Below, one piece after another: positions 43,465 to 52,812 of a stretch of DNA of 64,000 nucleotides. The notes below the pieces were generated by a model. It was not told where the DNA came from. It saw only the letters and a program-made list of their open reading frames with translations, and ran no database searches. A program made the position numbers and the translations under genes. This DNA comes from Weeksellaceae bacterium (GTDB taxonomy: Bacteria > Bacteroidota > Bacteroidia > Flavobacteriales > Weeksellaceae), in NCBI GenBank assembly GCA_022013695.1, contig JAKLPS010000033.1, forward strand, positions 1 through 64,000, written 5' to 3'. How positions within the stretch are numbered: position 1 is the first letter of the stretch; every line of letters begins with the position of its first letter.

Positions 43465-44349
43465 TTATTTGGTTTTTTCCCAGTGCGCCTCGGTTCCTTG
43501 CGGTTTGGCGCCACCTTGGGCTGGTGTAATCGGGGCTTGTTCCTGATTGATGTGATAGACATACGCTGCCACGTTTTGCATATCAAATCCGGAAATCACA
43601 CCGTTTTTCCCCCAGGCCTGCATTGTAGGGTTATTTGGACTACCATTGAGAGCCATCCAAAATACATTTTTGAACAGAGTTTTCTCGGGTTGGTTGATCC
43701 AGAAATTATCTGTCAAGTTAGGGCCAATTCCACCTTTTCCACCCTCTCCGTGGCAAGACACACAGTTGGTTTCGAAAACAGCTTTTCCGGCTTCTACGTT
43801 ATCTTCGGAGAAGACGGCTGTTTCTAAAGTGGGCTGAGTCACGGTTGACATATATTCATTGATTGCCGCAGTCTGCTCTCTGTATTCCTGCTCATATTCT
43901 TTGTATGGATGTGCAAAGTCTGTTAAGAAATAAGATGCCATATACAAAGCACAGTAGGCAATTCCAAAATAGAAGAGTCCCAGCCACCATTTAGGAAGTT
44001 GATTATCAAGCTCCATAATGCCGTCGAATCCATGGTCGATGAGGATGTCTTTTTCTTCTTTTTCAGATTGGCTTTTGAAGGCGCCGTTCCAAAGATATTG
44101 GAGATAGGGCACTTTTTTATCTGCGATGTAGGTTGCTTTTTCCTCATCAGTTAACTGTTTGAATTTTTCATTCTCAATCAAATCTCCAATAGAGGCCTGT
44201 ATAAATACCGTAATGATACTGATCAAAACTGTTCCCAGAAAAAACTTGGTGGTCAGAAAATCCGATGTCTGAGCGAACATATAAAAGACAACTAACAGTA
44301 ATCCTAAAACGATTAAAATATTAATATAAATAGGTGTTCTTCTTTTCAT
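43465..44349 (-). CDS. ccoP: cbb3-type cytochrome c oxidase subunit III (one haem)
   Basis: A 294-residue membrane-anchored cytochrome c. Two N-terminal hydrophobic segments (about 8-28 and 32-52) are followed by a third near 125-145, then a single cytochrome c domain with CVSCHGEGGKGG and M in AYVYHINQ-region context (GFDMQNVAAYVYHI). CcoP of proteobacteria is a dihaem protein; only one CxxCH is present here, as I recall for several Bacteroidota. It receives electrons for the CcoNO core. A Pro/Ala-rich tail ends the protein. Confidence 0.9.
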   Translation of the reverse strand: MKRRTPIYINILIVLGLLLVVFYMFAQTSDFLTTKFFLGTVLISIITVFIQASIGDLIENEKFKQLTDEEKATYIADKKVPYLQYLWNGAFKSQSEKEEKDILIDHGFDGIMELDNQLPKWWLGLFYFGIAYCALYMASYFLTDFAHPYKEYEQEYREQTAAINEYMSTVTQPTLETAVFSEDNVEAGKAVFETNCVSCHGEGGKGGIGPNLTDNFWINQPEKTLFKNVFWMALNGSPNNPTMQAWGKNGVISGFDMQNVAAYVYHINQEQAPITPAQGGAKPQGTEAHWEKTK

Positions 44350-44368
44350 GATTAATTATTTTTTTTAA

Positions 44369-44566
44369 TTACAAAGTAAATTTATCATCCTCATCATCTT
44401 TTTCCAAAGGGGCATTTTCTTCCTCCTTATAATATTTTTTTGGTCGGTTGATCACAATATACACCAATATAACAAAGAATAGAATGAAGACAATCATTGC
44501 AATGGTTTGGAATAAGCCTGTATTTTCTACGTTGGCCACGATGTCCTTAAAACTTTGAGGAATCAT
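44369..44566 (-). CDS. ccoQ: cbb3 oxidase small subunit CcoQ-like
   Basis: A 65-residue protein with one membrane helix (about 20-42, FQTIAMIVFILFFVILVYIV) and an acidic tail (KYYKEEENAPLEKDDEDD). Size, position between ccoNO and ccoP, and the RPKKYY segment fit CcoQ, which stabilises the complex. Confidence 0.8.
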   Translation of the reverse strand: MIPQSFKDIVANVENTGLFQTIAMIVFILFFVILVYIVINRPKKYYKEEENAPLEKDDEDDKFTL

Positions 44567-44577
44567 TTTATTTTAAT

Positions 44578-46863
44578 TTAATTACTGGCAGTTTTGACTT
44601 GTGTGGTTTTGATGTCTGTTCCAAGTCTTTGCAGATAGGATATCACAGCTACGATTTCTCTCTTCTCAAGCGGTACAAATTTTTCGCCTGATTTGGCTTT
44701 ATTAGCTTTCGCTTCTGCAAATGATCTTTTAACATCATCTGCTTCAGAGAATACATTTTTGACAATCGCATTCGCCTGATGATCCATCCAGTTATCCATA
44801 GAGTCAATCTGAGATTTGGTGTATGGAACATCAAATGTATTTTTCATTAATTCCAATTTTGCCTTTGTTTTGCTTCGGTCCAGTGTATTTTCGATCAGCC
44901 AAGGATATCGAGGCATTATAGACCCTGCAGAAGTGGATCTTGGGTTGTACAGATGTTTGAAGTGCCAAGAATCTGGTCTGGTGCCCCCTTCTCGCTGCAA
45001 ATCTGGACCGGTTCTTTTAGAACCCCACAAGAATGGCCGGTCATAGATAAATTCCCCTGCTTTAGAATATTGCCCATTTTTCCCGTTGAAGCGGACAACT
45101 TCATCACGGAACGGGCGAATCATCTGGGAATGGCAGGCATTACAGCCCTCGCGGATGTATAGATCTCTACCTTCTAATTCCAGCGGAGAGTAAGGTTTTA
45201 CAGCAGAAATAGTAGGAACATTATCTTTCACAAAGATGGTAGGGAGAATTTCCAACGCACCACCAATTGCCAAGGCTACAAATCCGAGTATAGAAAAATA
45301 AAGGGGCGTTCTCTCTAACCATAGGTGGAAAGTTTCACCTTCTTTTCTGCTTTTGTTAATTTTAGCCAAGGCAGGAACTTCTGCTGGCACTTCTTTTTGG
45401 AAAGAACCTTTTCTAGCAGTCGCAATTAAGTTGACAACCATAAGGCACGCACCTGAGAAATATGATAATCCACCGACAAATCTTAACTTGTAATAAGGCA
45501 AAATAGCAGTAACAGTGTCTAGCCAGTTTTTGTAAACCAAAGTACCATCGGGATTGAATTGCTTCCACATCAATCCTTGCGTAAATCCGGAGATATATAA
45601 TGGAACTGCGTAAAAAATAATCCCGAAAGTTCCGAGCCAGAAATGCCAATTGGCTAATTTAACAGACCAAAGCTTGGTTCGCCACATAATTGGAACCAGA
45701 TAATAGATGACCCCAAAAGCCATAAAACCGTTCCAACCGAGTGCGCCAATATGCACGTGACCAATAACCCAATCGGTAAAGTGCCCCACCTTATTCACCG
45801 TTTTAGTCGCCAAAAGCGGCCCTTCAAAAGTGGCCATTCCATAGCAAGTTACCGCTACAACGAAGAATTTCAGAACTGGGTTTTCTCGTACTTTGTCCCA
45901 AGCTCCTCGTAGTGTCAACAAGCCGTTTAGCATTCCTCCCCAAGATGGTGCGATAAGCATAATAGAAAATCCCGTACCTAAGGCTTGTGCCCAAGCCGGC
46001 AAAGCCGTGTATTGCAAGTGGTGTGGTCCGGCCCAGATATAGACGAATATTAACGACCAAAAGTGAATAATAGACAATTTGTAAGAAAAAACCGGTCGAT
46101 CGGCAGCTTTCGGGACGAAATAATACATCAACCCAAGAACTGGTGTGGTCAAGAAAAATGCAACCGCATTGTGACCATACCACCACTGAACCAAAGCATC
46201 TTTCACACCGGCATAGGCAGAGTAAGATTTCCAACCTGCGAAAGAAAGGGGTACTTCTAAGTTGTTGAAGATATGAAGCATTGCAATCGCAACCCAGGTT
46301 CCTATGTAGAACCAAATCGCCACGTATAAATGTCGCACCCTCCTAATGGCAATGGTCGCAAACATATTGAAACCAAATACCAGCCAAACCACGGTGATCA
46401 GAATATCGATAGGCCACTCGTGTTCTGCATATTCTTTGGAGGTATTAATACCCATCAAGAAAGTGATAACCACAGAAACGATCATCAACTGCCAACCCCA
46501 AAAATGGATCCAAGACAGCGTGTCACTCCACATTCTTGTTTTCAATAATCTCTGCAATGAATAATATATTCCACAAAAAAAACTATTCCCAACAAATGCA
46601 AAAATCACAGCACTCGTATGCAACATTCTAATTCGTCCGAATCCAAATGCTCCCTGCGAGTTGACCAAACCTTGTAATCCTTCCGTGCGCAGAGTTCTGA
46701 TAGTCGGATCATCTGTTCCCAAGAAAAATTCCGGCAATTCTGGGTAAAATAACAACAACGCAGCTGTAAGCCCCAATAACATACCGACTAAACCGAAAAC
46801 AACTGTCGCAATAAGAAAAGCGCGAACAATCCCGTTGTCATAATTAAATTTTTGTGTTTCCAT
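44578..46863 (-). CDS. ccoNO: cbb3 oxidase subunits I and II fused (CcoNO)
   Basis: A 761-residue fusion. The N-terminal ~480 residues are CcoN, the haem-copper core with twelve helices and His ligands seen in RMLHTSAVIFAF, WWYGHNAVAFFLT and GHVHIGALGWNG. The C-terminal ~230 residues are CcoO, with the haem motif CNACHSQMIRPFRDEV and the anchoring segment before it. Fusion of the two is typical of Bacteroidota. It reduces oxygen with high affinity and pumps protons. The ATG at 46,863 (METQKFNYDN) is used; an upstream start at 46,878 overlaps the ccoS spacer. Confidence 0.95.
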   Translation of the reverse strand: METQKFNYDNGIVRAFLIATVVFGLVGMLLGLTAALLLFYPELPEFFLGTDDPTIRTLRTEGLQGLVNSQGAFGFGRIRMLHTSAVIFAFVGNSFFCGIYYSLQRLLKTRMWSDTLSWIHFWGWQLMIVSVVITFLMGINTSKEYAEHEWPIDILITVVWLVFGFNMFATIAIRRVRHLYVAIWFYIGTWVAIAMLHIFNNLEVPLSFAGWKSYSAYAGVKDALVQWWYGHNAVAFFLTTPVLGLMYYFVPKAADRPVFSYKLSIIHFWSLIFVYIWAGPHHLQYTALPAWAQALGTGFSIMLIAPSWGGMLNGLLTLRGAWDKVRENPVLKFFVVAVTCYGMATFEGPLLATKTVNKVGHFTDWVIGHVHIGALGWNGFMAFGVIYYLVPIMWRTKLWSVKLANWHFWLGTFGIIFYAVPLYISGFTQGLMWKQFNPDGTLVYKNWLDTVTAILPYYKLRFVGGLSYFSGACLMVVNLIATARKGSFQKEVPAEVPALAKINKSRKEGETFHLWLERTPLYFSILGFVALAIGGALEILPTIFVKDNVPTISAVKPYSPLELEGRDLYIREGCNACHSQMIRPFRDEVVRFNGKNGQYSKAGEFIYDRPFLWGSKRTGPDLQREGGTRPDSWHFKHLYNPRSTSAGSIMPRYPWLIENTLDRSKTKAKLELMKNTFDVPYTKSQIDSMDNWMDHQANAIVKNVFSEADDVKRSFAEAKANKAKSGEKFVPLEKREIVAVISYLQRLGTDIKTTQVKTASN

Positions 46864-46878
46864 ATCTACAAATAGCAA

Positions 46879-47067
46879 TTATTCTTTATCTTTTTTTTCA
46901 GGAATTTCTATCTCCTTTTCTGTTGTCACTTCATCATCAAAAAGTATTCTGACGGCTGGCGATTCATCGTCCTCAAACTGCCCTTTTCTGGCGCCAATGA
47001 TGAAAATAATCAAGAAAATAACAGCCAAAGAAACGCTGCAGATAATCATCAAATAGAGAATCTCCAT
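46879..47067 (-). CDS. ccoS: cbb3 oxidase assembly protein CcoS
   Basis: A 62-residue protein with one membrane helix (about 4-26) and the CcoS signature RKGQFEDDESPAVRILFDDE. It is needed for cofactor insertion into the oxidase. It lies between ccoI and ccoNO on the same strand. Confidence 0.9.
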   Translation of the reverse strand: MEILYLMIICSVSLAVIFLIIFIIGARKGQFEDDESPAVRILFDDEVTTEKEIEIPEKKDKE

Positions 47068-47075
47068 AATTGTTA

Positions 47076-47103
47076 CAAATCTAAGATAAAAACCGTTGTC
47101 AAA
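47076..47103 (-). promoter_or_regulatory. candidate promoter of ccoS-ccoNOQPGH
   Basis: On the minus strand TTTG (47,100-47,103), a 16-base spacer and TAGATTTG (47,076-47,083) precede ccoS by about 10 bases. The spacer is short. A scrap of the GIY-YIG-linked palindrome (GTCACACTGAGCG) lies just upstream. Confidence 0.45.
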
Positions 47104-47178
47104 TTTAATGAAAATTACTGACTTTGGTCACACTGAGCGAAATTTGGATAATTTATAATTGCTCTAAATAGAATTTCC

Positions 47179-49557
47179 CTAAATGTTAATCCTAAAATAT
47201 TTTGAACTCCTCAGCCAAGTGGAAACCGTCGTGAAAGTGACCACCGTTACAGAACTTAAAGGCATAAAAATAGCTGCAAAAAGTGGATGCATAAGACCAG
47301 AAAAGGCAAAGCCTATACCAATGACATTGTAGCACAAGCTGATGATGAAGGTGATTTTTACAATCGAAATGGCATCTTTGCAAAGCGCCAAAAATTTATC
47401 CAGTTCCGGGACTTTTTCGCCATTCATAATCACATCCGAGGCAGGCGTGAAGGAGTTGCTATCGTCCGAAATGGCGATCCCAACATTACTCTGTTTTAGA
47501 GCGCCGGCGTCATTCAATCCGTCACCTAACATTGCAACTTTCTGTCCTTTGTCCTGAAGCTCTTTGATAAAATCCAGCTTGTTTTCCGGATTTTGGTTGA
47601 ATTTCATTTCAGAAACATTCGGAATGAGTTTTTCCAGAATTGATTTTTCTGAAGGATTATCGCCGCTCAGAATATTGATTTTGTAATTTTTTAAATGATT
47701 GAAAAGCACAGAAAGATGATTTCGATATTCATTTTTAAAAGTAAATTTTCCGATGAAAGTTCCATCCTTTTTAAGGTAAACGGCCGTTTCCAAGTCCAGA
47801 GATTTTTCGCCCGTAAAACTAGCGGACCCAATTCTATAAGTCGTGCCACGGACTTTTCCCTGATAACCTTTTCCGGAAATCTCCACAAAATCTTCCACTT
47901 CAAAATAGTCATCATTCACCAAAATGAAATTATAAAGCGATTTGGACAGCGGATGATTGGAATTTTTTAGCAATGATTTGATATTTTTCAGATCAAAATC
48001 TGAGATTTCCGCTCCGAAATAGTGGATGTCGGATTTATGATTTTCCGTGATGGTGCCGGTTTTGTCAAACACCAATGTGTCAATTTTAGCCAGTCTTTCG
48101 ATGGTCAAAGTATCTTTGACATAGAAATGATTCCGACCCAAGATTCTCATAATGTGCCCGAAGGTAAACGGTGCCGACAAAGCCAAAGCGCAAGGGCAAG
48201 CCACAATCAAAATCGCAGAGACCACCTGGAACATTTTTTCTGTATCAATTCTTGCCCAATAGATCCCTGCCACAAGCGTAATTCCTAAGATAATGAACGT
48301 AAAATATTTGCTAATGCTATTCGTCAAAGTATCCAGTCCAGTTTCAAATTTTTTGAAGGCTTCTTTGTTCCACAGTTGCGTCAGATAGCTTTGATCCACA
48401 TTTTTGATAACCTCTAGTTCGAGAATAGAACCCGACTGCTTGCCGCCCGCAAAAATCCTATCGCCAGGTTTTTTGGAAACATGCGCCGATTCTCCTGTAA
48501 TGAAGCTATTATCGATATTGCCTTCGCCCTTGATCAAGATAGAATCTACAGGAATAATCTCCTGATTCCTGACCATAATTCGGTCGCCAACAGCCAGTTC
48601 GGAAAGTAAAATATTCTCTTGCTTGCCATCAAACTCAATTTTTGTGACCGCAATTGGATAGAATGATTTGTAATCTCGGTCGTAAGACAGGCTGTTGTAG
48701 GTTCTTTTTTGGAACATCTTGCCCATCAGCATAAAAAACAGCAGACCGCAAAGCGTATCGAAATAGCCCGGGCCGTAATCCGTCAACACTTCATAAATAC
48801 TTCTGAAATACAGCACAAAAATACCAAGAACGATTGGAACATCGATGTTGACAATTTTATTTTTCAAACCATACCACGCCGATTTGTAATAATCTGAGGC
48901 AGAATAAAAAACCACGGGCGTTGCCAACAAAAACATCAGAAATCGGAAAAGATTTTTGTAGGAATCCAGCCAGACGTCGTTCCCCGAAATATACTCTGGG
49001 AAGCTAAAAAACATGCCGTTTCCAAACGCAAAACCTGCGATGGCCAACTTGATGAGTAGCGTTTTATCGATGGTGTCAAGTTTCTTTTCGCTTGTTTCCA
49101 AGTTGATCACCGGTTTGTAACCGAGATTCGTGAGGAATTTTGCCAATTCACTCAACTTCATCTCGTCTTCTTTGAAAGAAATTTGAACCGATTTTCTCGT
49201 AAAATTCACCTGAGAATAGTTGATGCTTTTATTGATCGTATGAAGACTTTCGAGAAGCCAAATGCAGGAAGAACAATGGATTACAGGGATTTTGAAAGTG
49301 ACAAGCGTGGTGCCGCCTTCGGAGAAATCTACGATTTTGGAACCGATTTCCGGCGTGTCGAGATAATCGAATTGAGAATTATTTTCAGTATTGGGTCGGA
49401 TGCCCGAGCGTTTGTTGATGCTGTAGAAATTCTCTAGATTGTGAACGTTTAGGATTTCGTAAACCGCCTGGCAACCGTTGCAGCAAAATAGTTTTTCATC
49501 AAAAAGAACGCGTTCCTTATCGATATTTTGCCCGCAGTGAAAACATTGTTCTGCCAT
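47179..49557 (-). CDS. ccoI: copper-type P-ATPase CcoI (FixI)
   Basis: A 792-residue heavy-metal transporting P-type ATPase. The N-terminal Cys-rich zinc-ribbon-like part (CFHCGQ...CCNGC) and a metal-binding HMA domain with HCSSCIW come first. Membrane segments follow, with the ion-site CPC in ACPCALALS. DKTGT is the phosphorylation site, and GDGLNDAGAL the hinge. In cbb3 loci this pump supplies copper for the oxidase. It is divergent from the Crp/Fnr regulator, with 94 bases between the start codons. Confidence 0.94.
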   Translation of the reverse strand: MAEQCFHCGQNIDKERVLFDEKLFCCNGCQAVYEILNVHNLENFYSINKRSGIRPNTENNSQFDYLDTPEIGSKIVDFSEGGTTLVTFKIPVIHCSSCIWLLESLHTINKSINYSQVNFTRKSVQISFKEDEMKLSELAKFLTNLGYKPVINLETSEKKLDTIDKTLLIKLAIAGFAFGNGMFFSFPEYISGNDVWLDSYKNLFRFLMFLLATPVVFYSASDYYKSAWYGLKNKIVNIDVPIVLGIFVLYFRSIYEVLTDYGPGYFDTLCGLLFFMLMGKMFQKRTYNSLSYDRDYKSFYPIAVTKIEFDGKQENILLSELAVGDRIMVRNQEIIPVDSILIKGEGNIDNSFITGESAHVSKKPGDRIFAGGKQSGSILELEVIKNVDQSYLTQLWNKEAFKKFETGLDTLTNSISKYFTFIILGITLVAGIYWARIDTEKMFQVVSAILIVACPCALALSAPFTFGHIMRILGRNHFYVKDTLTIERLAKIDTLVFDKTGTITENHKSDIHYFGAEISDFDLKNIKSLLKNSNHPLSKSLYNFILVNDDYFEVEDFVEISGKGYQGKVRGTTYRIGSASFTGEKSLDLETAVYLKKDGTFIGKFTFKNEYRNHLSVLFNHLKNYKINILSGDNPSEKSILEKLIPNVSEMKFNQNPENKLDFIKELQDKGQKVAMLGDGLNDAGALKQSNVGIAISDDSNSFTPASDVIMNGEKVPELDKFLALCKDAISIVKITFIISLCYNVIGIGFAFSGLMHPLFAAIFMPLSSVTVVTFTTVSTWLRSSKYFRINI

Positions 49558-49625
49558 TAAAATTGCTCAGATATTTGGATAGCAAAATTACGTCAAAAAT
49601 TTTATGATGTAGTCTTAAAAAACCT

Positions 49626-49646
49626 TATTTTTGCTGACAAATGTCA
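49626..49646 (+). promoter_or_regulatory. promoter and overlapping palindrome of the Crp/Fnr gene
   Basis: TATTTTTG (49,626-49,633) fits the -7 element. TGACA-AA-TGTCA (49,635-49,646) is an inverted repeat covering the likely transcription start. It may be an operator for self-control. Confidence 0.45.
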
Positions 49647-49651
49647 TAGGT

Positions 49652-50365
49652 ATGTCGCTTGAACAACAATTGATTATCGAAAAAAATTTCTCCAAAGCCT
49701 TTAACAAAGAATCTTTGCGCGAAAGTCTTAATTCTGAAGATTTTGGAATGTACGAAAAGACTCTGAAAGTGCTGGAGTTTGAAAAAGGCGAGGTTGTTTT
49801 TGAAGATGGAGAATCTCCGAAAGGTGTTTATTTCATTGAAAAAGGAACTGCAAAACTATCCAAATCTGGCGTGTATGGCAAAGATCAAATCTTAAGGTTT
49901 TGCAAAGAAAATGATTTGATAGGCTACCGATCTTTGCTTTGCGGCGAGAATTTCCAGGCCAATGCCGAGGCGATGACGCCGATGAAAATTCAGTTTTTAC
50001 CAGCCAATGTGTTTTTACGACTGCTGGAGGTGGATCCCAAATTATCTTACGCCATGCTGCAGAAAATCGCGTATGAACTGGGCGAATCTGCCAATACGGT
50101 CACCTTCCTGGCGCAGAAAACGGTGCGAGAAAGGCTGGCAGAAATCCTAATTTTGTTGGAGCAGAAGCTGGGCACAGATCCCGAAGGTTTCATCAAAATA
50201 GCTTTGACCAGAGAAGAAATTGCCAATCTAATTGGAACCGCCACCGAAAGCGCCATCAGGCTGATTTCAGAATTCAAACAAGATCAGTTGATCTCTGTTG
50301 AGGGCAGAAATTTCAAAATCCTAAACCGCGACAAGTTGATCAAACTTGGTCATGTCGCTATATAA
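49652..50365 (+). CDS. Crp/Fnr family transcription regulator
   Basis: A 237-residue regulator with a cNMP-binding-type beta-roll (about 30-145, FEKGEVVFEDGESPKGVYFIEKG) and a C-terminal winged helix with LTREEIANLIGTATESAIRLI as recognition region. The N-terminal Cys cluster that holds the Fe-S centre in true FNR is absent; only two Cys are present in the roll. Position divergent from ccoI and the cbb3 row suggests it controls that locus. The ATG at 49,652 is chosen because a TTG upstream (49,631) falls within the -7 element. Confidence 0.88.
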   Translation: MSLEQQLIIEKNFSKAFNKESLRESLNSEDFGMYEKTLKVLEFEKGEVVFEDGESPKGVYFIEKGTAKLSKSGVYGKDQILRFCKENDLIGYRSLLCGENFQANAEAMTPMKIQFLPANVFLRLLEVDPKLSYAMLQKIAYELGESANTVTFLAQKTVRERLAEILILLEQKLGTDPEGFIKIALTREEIANLIGTATESAIRLISEFKQDQLISVEGRNFKILNRDKLIKLGHVAI

Positions 50366-50466
50366 ATGATAGTCGATGAATGATAATTGATGATCAATTC
50401 ATCGTTTAAGATTTTCATCAATCATTTTCATATTCTTAATCATTTATCACTTATAATTTAATAATC
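50366..50466. repeat. period-7 array with inverted halves before panB
   Basis: About fourteen heptamers. The first half reads ATGATAG, TCGATGA, ATGATAA, TTGATGA; the second half reads TCATCAA, TCATTTT, then TTAATCA, TTTATCA, CTTATAA, TTTAATA. The halves are roughly complementary and could fold into a long hairpin ending three bases before the panB ATG. Confidence 0.6.
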
Positions 50467-51282
50467 ATGTCTGTACACTCCGAAATAAGAAAAATAACGA
50501 CGGAAACCTTGCGAAAAATGAAATTCGATAAGGAAAAAATCACTATGCTGACAGCGTATGATTTCACAACCGCAAAAATGGTCGATGCCGGCGGAGTAGA
50601 TTCTATTTTGATCGGCGATTCCGCTGCGAATGTGATGGCCGGTTTCGAAACCACTTTACCCATTACACTGGATCAAATGATCTATCACACACAATGTGTC
50701 GTTCGGGGTGTAGAAAGGGCTTTGGTAGTCGCCGATTTGCCTTTCGGAACCTATCAAAGCAATCCCGAAAAAGCGCTGGAATCCGCTGTGAGAATGATGA
50801 AAGAAGGCGGGGCTCACGCCATTAAGGTAGAAGGCGGAAAAGAAATTGAAGAGTCTATCAGGAAAATTGTGAACGCCGGGATTCCTGTTTGTGGACATCT
50901 TGGTTTGACGCCCCAAAGTATCTATCAGTTTGGAACTTATAAAGTGAGAGCGAAAGAAGATTCGGAAGCTGAAAAACTAATTTCTGACTGCAAATTGCTT
51001 GAAGAACTTGGATGTTTCGCTGTCGTTTTGGAAAAGATTCCGGCAGCGCTTGCAAAGAGAGCTTCAGAAAGTATCTCAATTCCAACAATTGGGATTGGAG
51101 CGGGACCGGATTGTGATGGCCAAGTACTCGTTTATCACGATATGGTGGGGATGAATCAAGGTTTTTCTCCAAAATTCCTTAGAAGATATTTGGATCTTTA
51201 TTCTGAGATCACTGGTGCCGTTTCGCAGTATGTAAAAGATGTGAAAAGTGCTGATTTTCCCAATGATAATGAAAGTTATTAA
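50467..51282 (+). CDS. panB: 3-methyl-2-oxobutanoate hydroxymethyltransferase
   Basis: A 271-residue TIM-barrel enzyme that makes ketopantoate, the first step of pantothenate (coenzyme A) synthesis. Motifs: LTAYDFTTAKMVDAGGVDSILIGDS (metal and substrate site), ADLPFGTYQ, KVEGG, CGHLGLTPQS, the catalytic Glu in VLEKIP and GIGAGPDCDGQVLV. Length normal. Confidence 0.96.
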   Translation: MSVHSEIRKITTETLRKMKFDKEKITMLTAYDFTTAKMVDAGGVDSILIGDSAANVMAGFETTLPITLDQMIYHTQCVVRGVERALVVADLPFGTYQSNPEKALESAVRMMKEGGAHAIKVEGGKEIEESIRKIVNAGIPVCGHLGLTPQSIYQFGTYKVRAKEDSEAEKLISDCKLLEELGCFAVVLEKIPAALAKRASESISIPTIGIGAGPDCDGQVLVYHDMVGMNQGFSPKFLRRYLDLYSEITGAVSQYVKDVKSADFPNDNESY

Positions 51283-51384
51283 GCGCAGCACTGTAAATTA
51301 TATATGGGTCACTTCTTCTTATGAACCCCGTCTTGGCGATTTAGTGCAGGATCGGATGAAATCCCATTTGAATTTTTAAAAATA

Positions 51385-52077
51385 ATGTGTCAAGAATTTT
51401 CCGCTTCGCAGATAACTTATGAAGACAATCATCTTCTCGTTATCAACAAAAAAGCCGGCCAACTGGTTCAAGGCGATAAAACAGGCGATCTGTCTTTGCT
51501 CGAATTGATTAAAGATTTCATTAAAAAAAGAGATGACAAACCGGGTCATGTTTTTCTTGGTTTGGTTCACAGGATCGATCGCCCCACTTCCGGATTGGTA
51601 ATCTATGCGAAAACATCAAAATCGCTTTCCCGATTGACTCAGATGGTAAAAAACCGGGAAATCAAAAAAACCTATTGGGCAATTGTTGGCAAAGAAATCA
51701 TCCCGAAATCGCAAAGACTGGTTCATTATCTTCAAAAAAATGAAAAGACGAACAAAGCCACCGTTTTTGTAAAACCTACCGAGGGCGCAAAAGAATCAAT
51801 TCTGACTTATAATTTGATTAAAATGTTGGATCATTATCAACTGTTGGAAATCGATTTAGAAACCGGAAGACATCATCAGATCCGTGCACAGCTTTCAAAA
51901 ATGGGCATTCCGATAAAGGGAGACTTAAAATATGGAGCACCTAGATCAAATCCTGATGGTGGAATTTCCCTTCACGCCCGAAAACTCAATTTCATTCATC
52001 CCGTTACGAAAGAAAATATTGAAATCACAGCACCACTTCCGCCAAATGATGGGGTTTGGAGCGCTTGTGAAGAATAA
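51385..52077 (+). CDS. RluA-family pseudouridine synthase
   Basis: A 230-residue single-domain pseudouridine synthase. The catalytic Asp lies in HRIDRPTSGLVIYAKT near residue 57-72; KTYWAIV and GRHHQIRAQLSKMGIPIKGDLKYG follow. There is no N-terminal S4 RNA-binding domain. It modifies uridine in rRNA or tRNA; which position cannot be told. The frame starts MCQEFSASQITYEDNHLLVINKKAG as in related proteins. Confidence 0.9.
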   Translation: MCQEFSASQITYEDNHLLVINKKAGQLVQGDKTGDLSLLELIKDFIKKRDDKPGHVFLGLVHRIDRPTSGLVIYAKTSKSLSRLTQMVKNREIKKTYWAIVGKEIIPKSQRLVHYLQKNEKTNKATVFVKPTEGAKESILTYNLIKMLDHYQLLEIDLETGRHHQIRAQLSKMGIPIKGDLKYGAPRSNPDGGISLHARKLNFIHPVTKENIEITAPLPPNDGVWSACEE

Positions 52078-52225
52078 TTGCGCACGAATTATCGGTTCTT
52101 CTGCTATCATTTTTTTTGATTATTTAAAAAATATAAAAGCCGTATTTTAGACTTGTTGAAATACTTGTTTATTTAATAGTTCAGTACACTTTAAAGTAAA
52201 AAATGAAGATTCCCGTCATATTCAT

Positions 52226-52801
52226 ATGGACGCGCTATCTTTACAGCAAATGACCGAAACCAGATCTGCATCTATCACGGAGCTTGTAAAAAAGTATGGC
52301 TCCCAACTCTTGCGCTTTATCAATTCTAAAGTGGCAAAGGCAGAAGATGCCGAGGATATCCTGCAAGAAGTCTGGTTCCAAACCAGCCGATTGACGAATC
52401 TTAATGAGCTAGAAAACGTGGGAGCCTGGCTTTATTCGGTGACGAGAAACAAAATTATCGACAGCTATCGAAAGAAAAAAACGGAATCTCTGGAGGACTT
52501 TGTCTATCGGGACAAAGATGGCGAACTGAATGTTAAGGATATTCTGCTGGCAGATGACAGCAAAGATCCAGAAATTGCAATGTTTCAGGATTTATTCTGG
52601 GAAGAGTTGATGAAGGCCCTCGATGAGCTGCCCGACAAGCAAAAGAGGGTTTACGTGCAAAATGAGTTGGAAGATAAAACCCTACAACAGATTGCAGACG
52701 AGGAAGGCGAAAACATCAAAACCATTATCAGCAGAAAATCTTACGCCGTCAAACATCTGCGAAAGAGAATGCAGAGACTTTATCACGATTTGAAAAACTA
52801 A
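52226..52801 (+). CDS. ECF-type RNA polymerase sigma factor
   Basis: A 191-residue sigma-70 family factor with only regions 2 and 4. Region 2: LLRFINSKVAKAEDAEDILQEVWFQ at about 28-55. Region 4: LPDKQKRVYVQNELEDKTLQQIADEEGENIKTIISRKSYAVKHLR at about 133-178. No anti-sigma gene of the FecR type is adjacent. A small membrane protein follows after 11 bases and may belong to the same unit. Confidence 0.9.
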   Translation: MDALSLQQMTETRSASITELVKKYGSQLLRFINSKVAKAEDAEDILQEVWFQTSRLTNLNELENVGAWLYSVTRNKIIDSYRKKKTESLEDFVYRDKDGELNVKDILLADDSKDPEIAMFQDLFWEELMKALDELPDKQKRVYVQNELEDKTLQQIADEEGENIKTIISRKSYAVKHLRKRMQRLYHDLKN

Positions 52802-52812
52802 AGCTAAAAGAA

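Noticed and set aside
45824-46315. 163-residue minus-strand frame within ccoNO
   Set aside because: Out-of-frame shadow of the conserved CcoN region.
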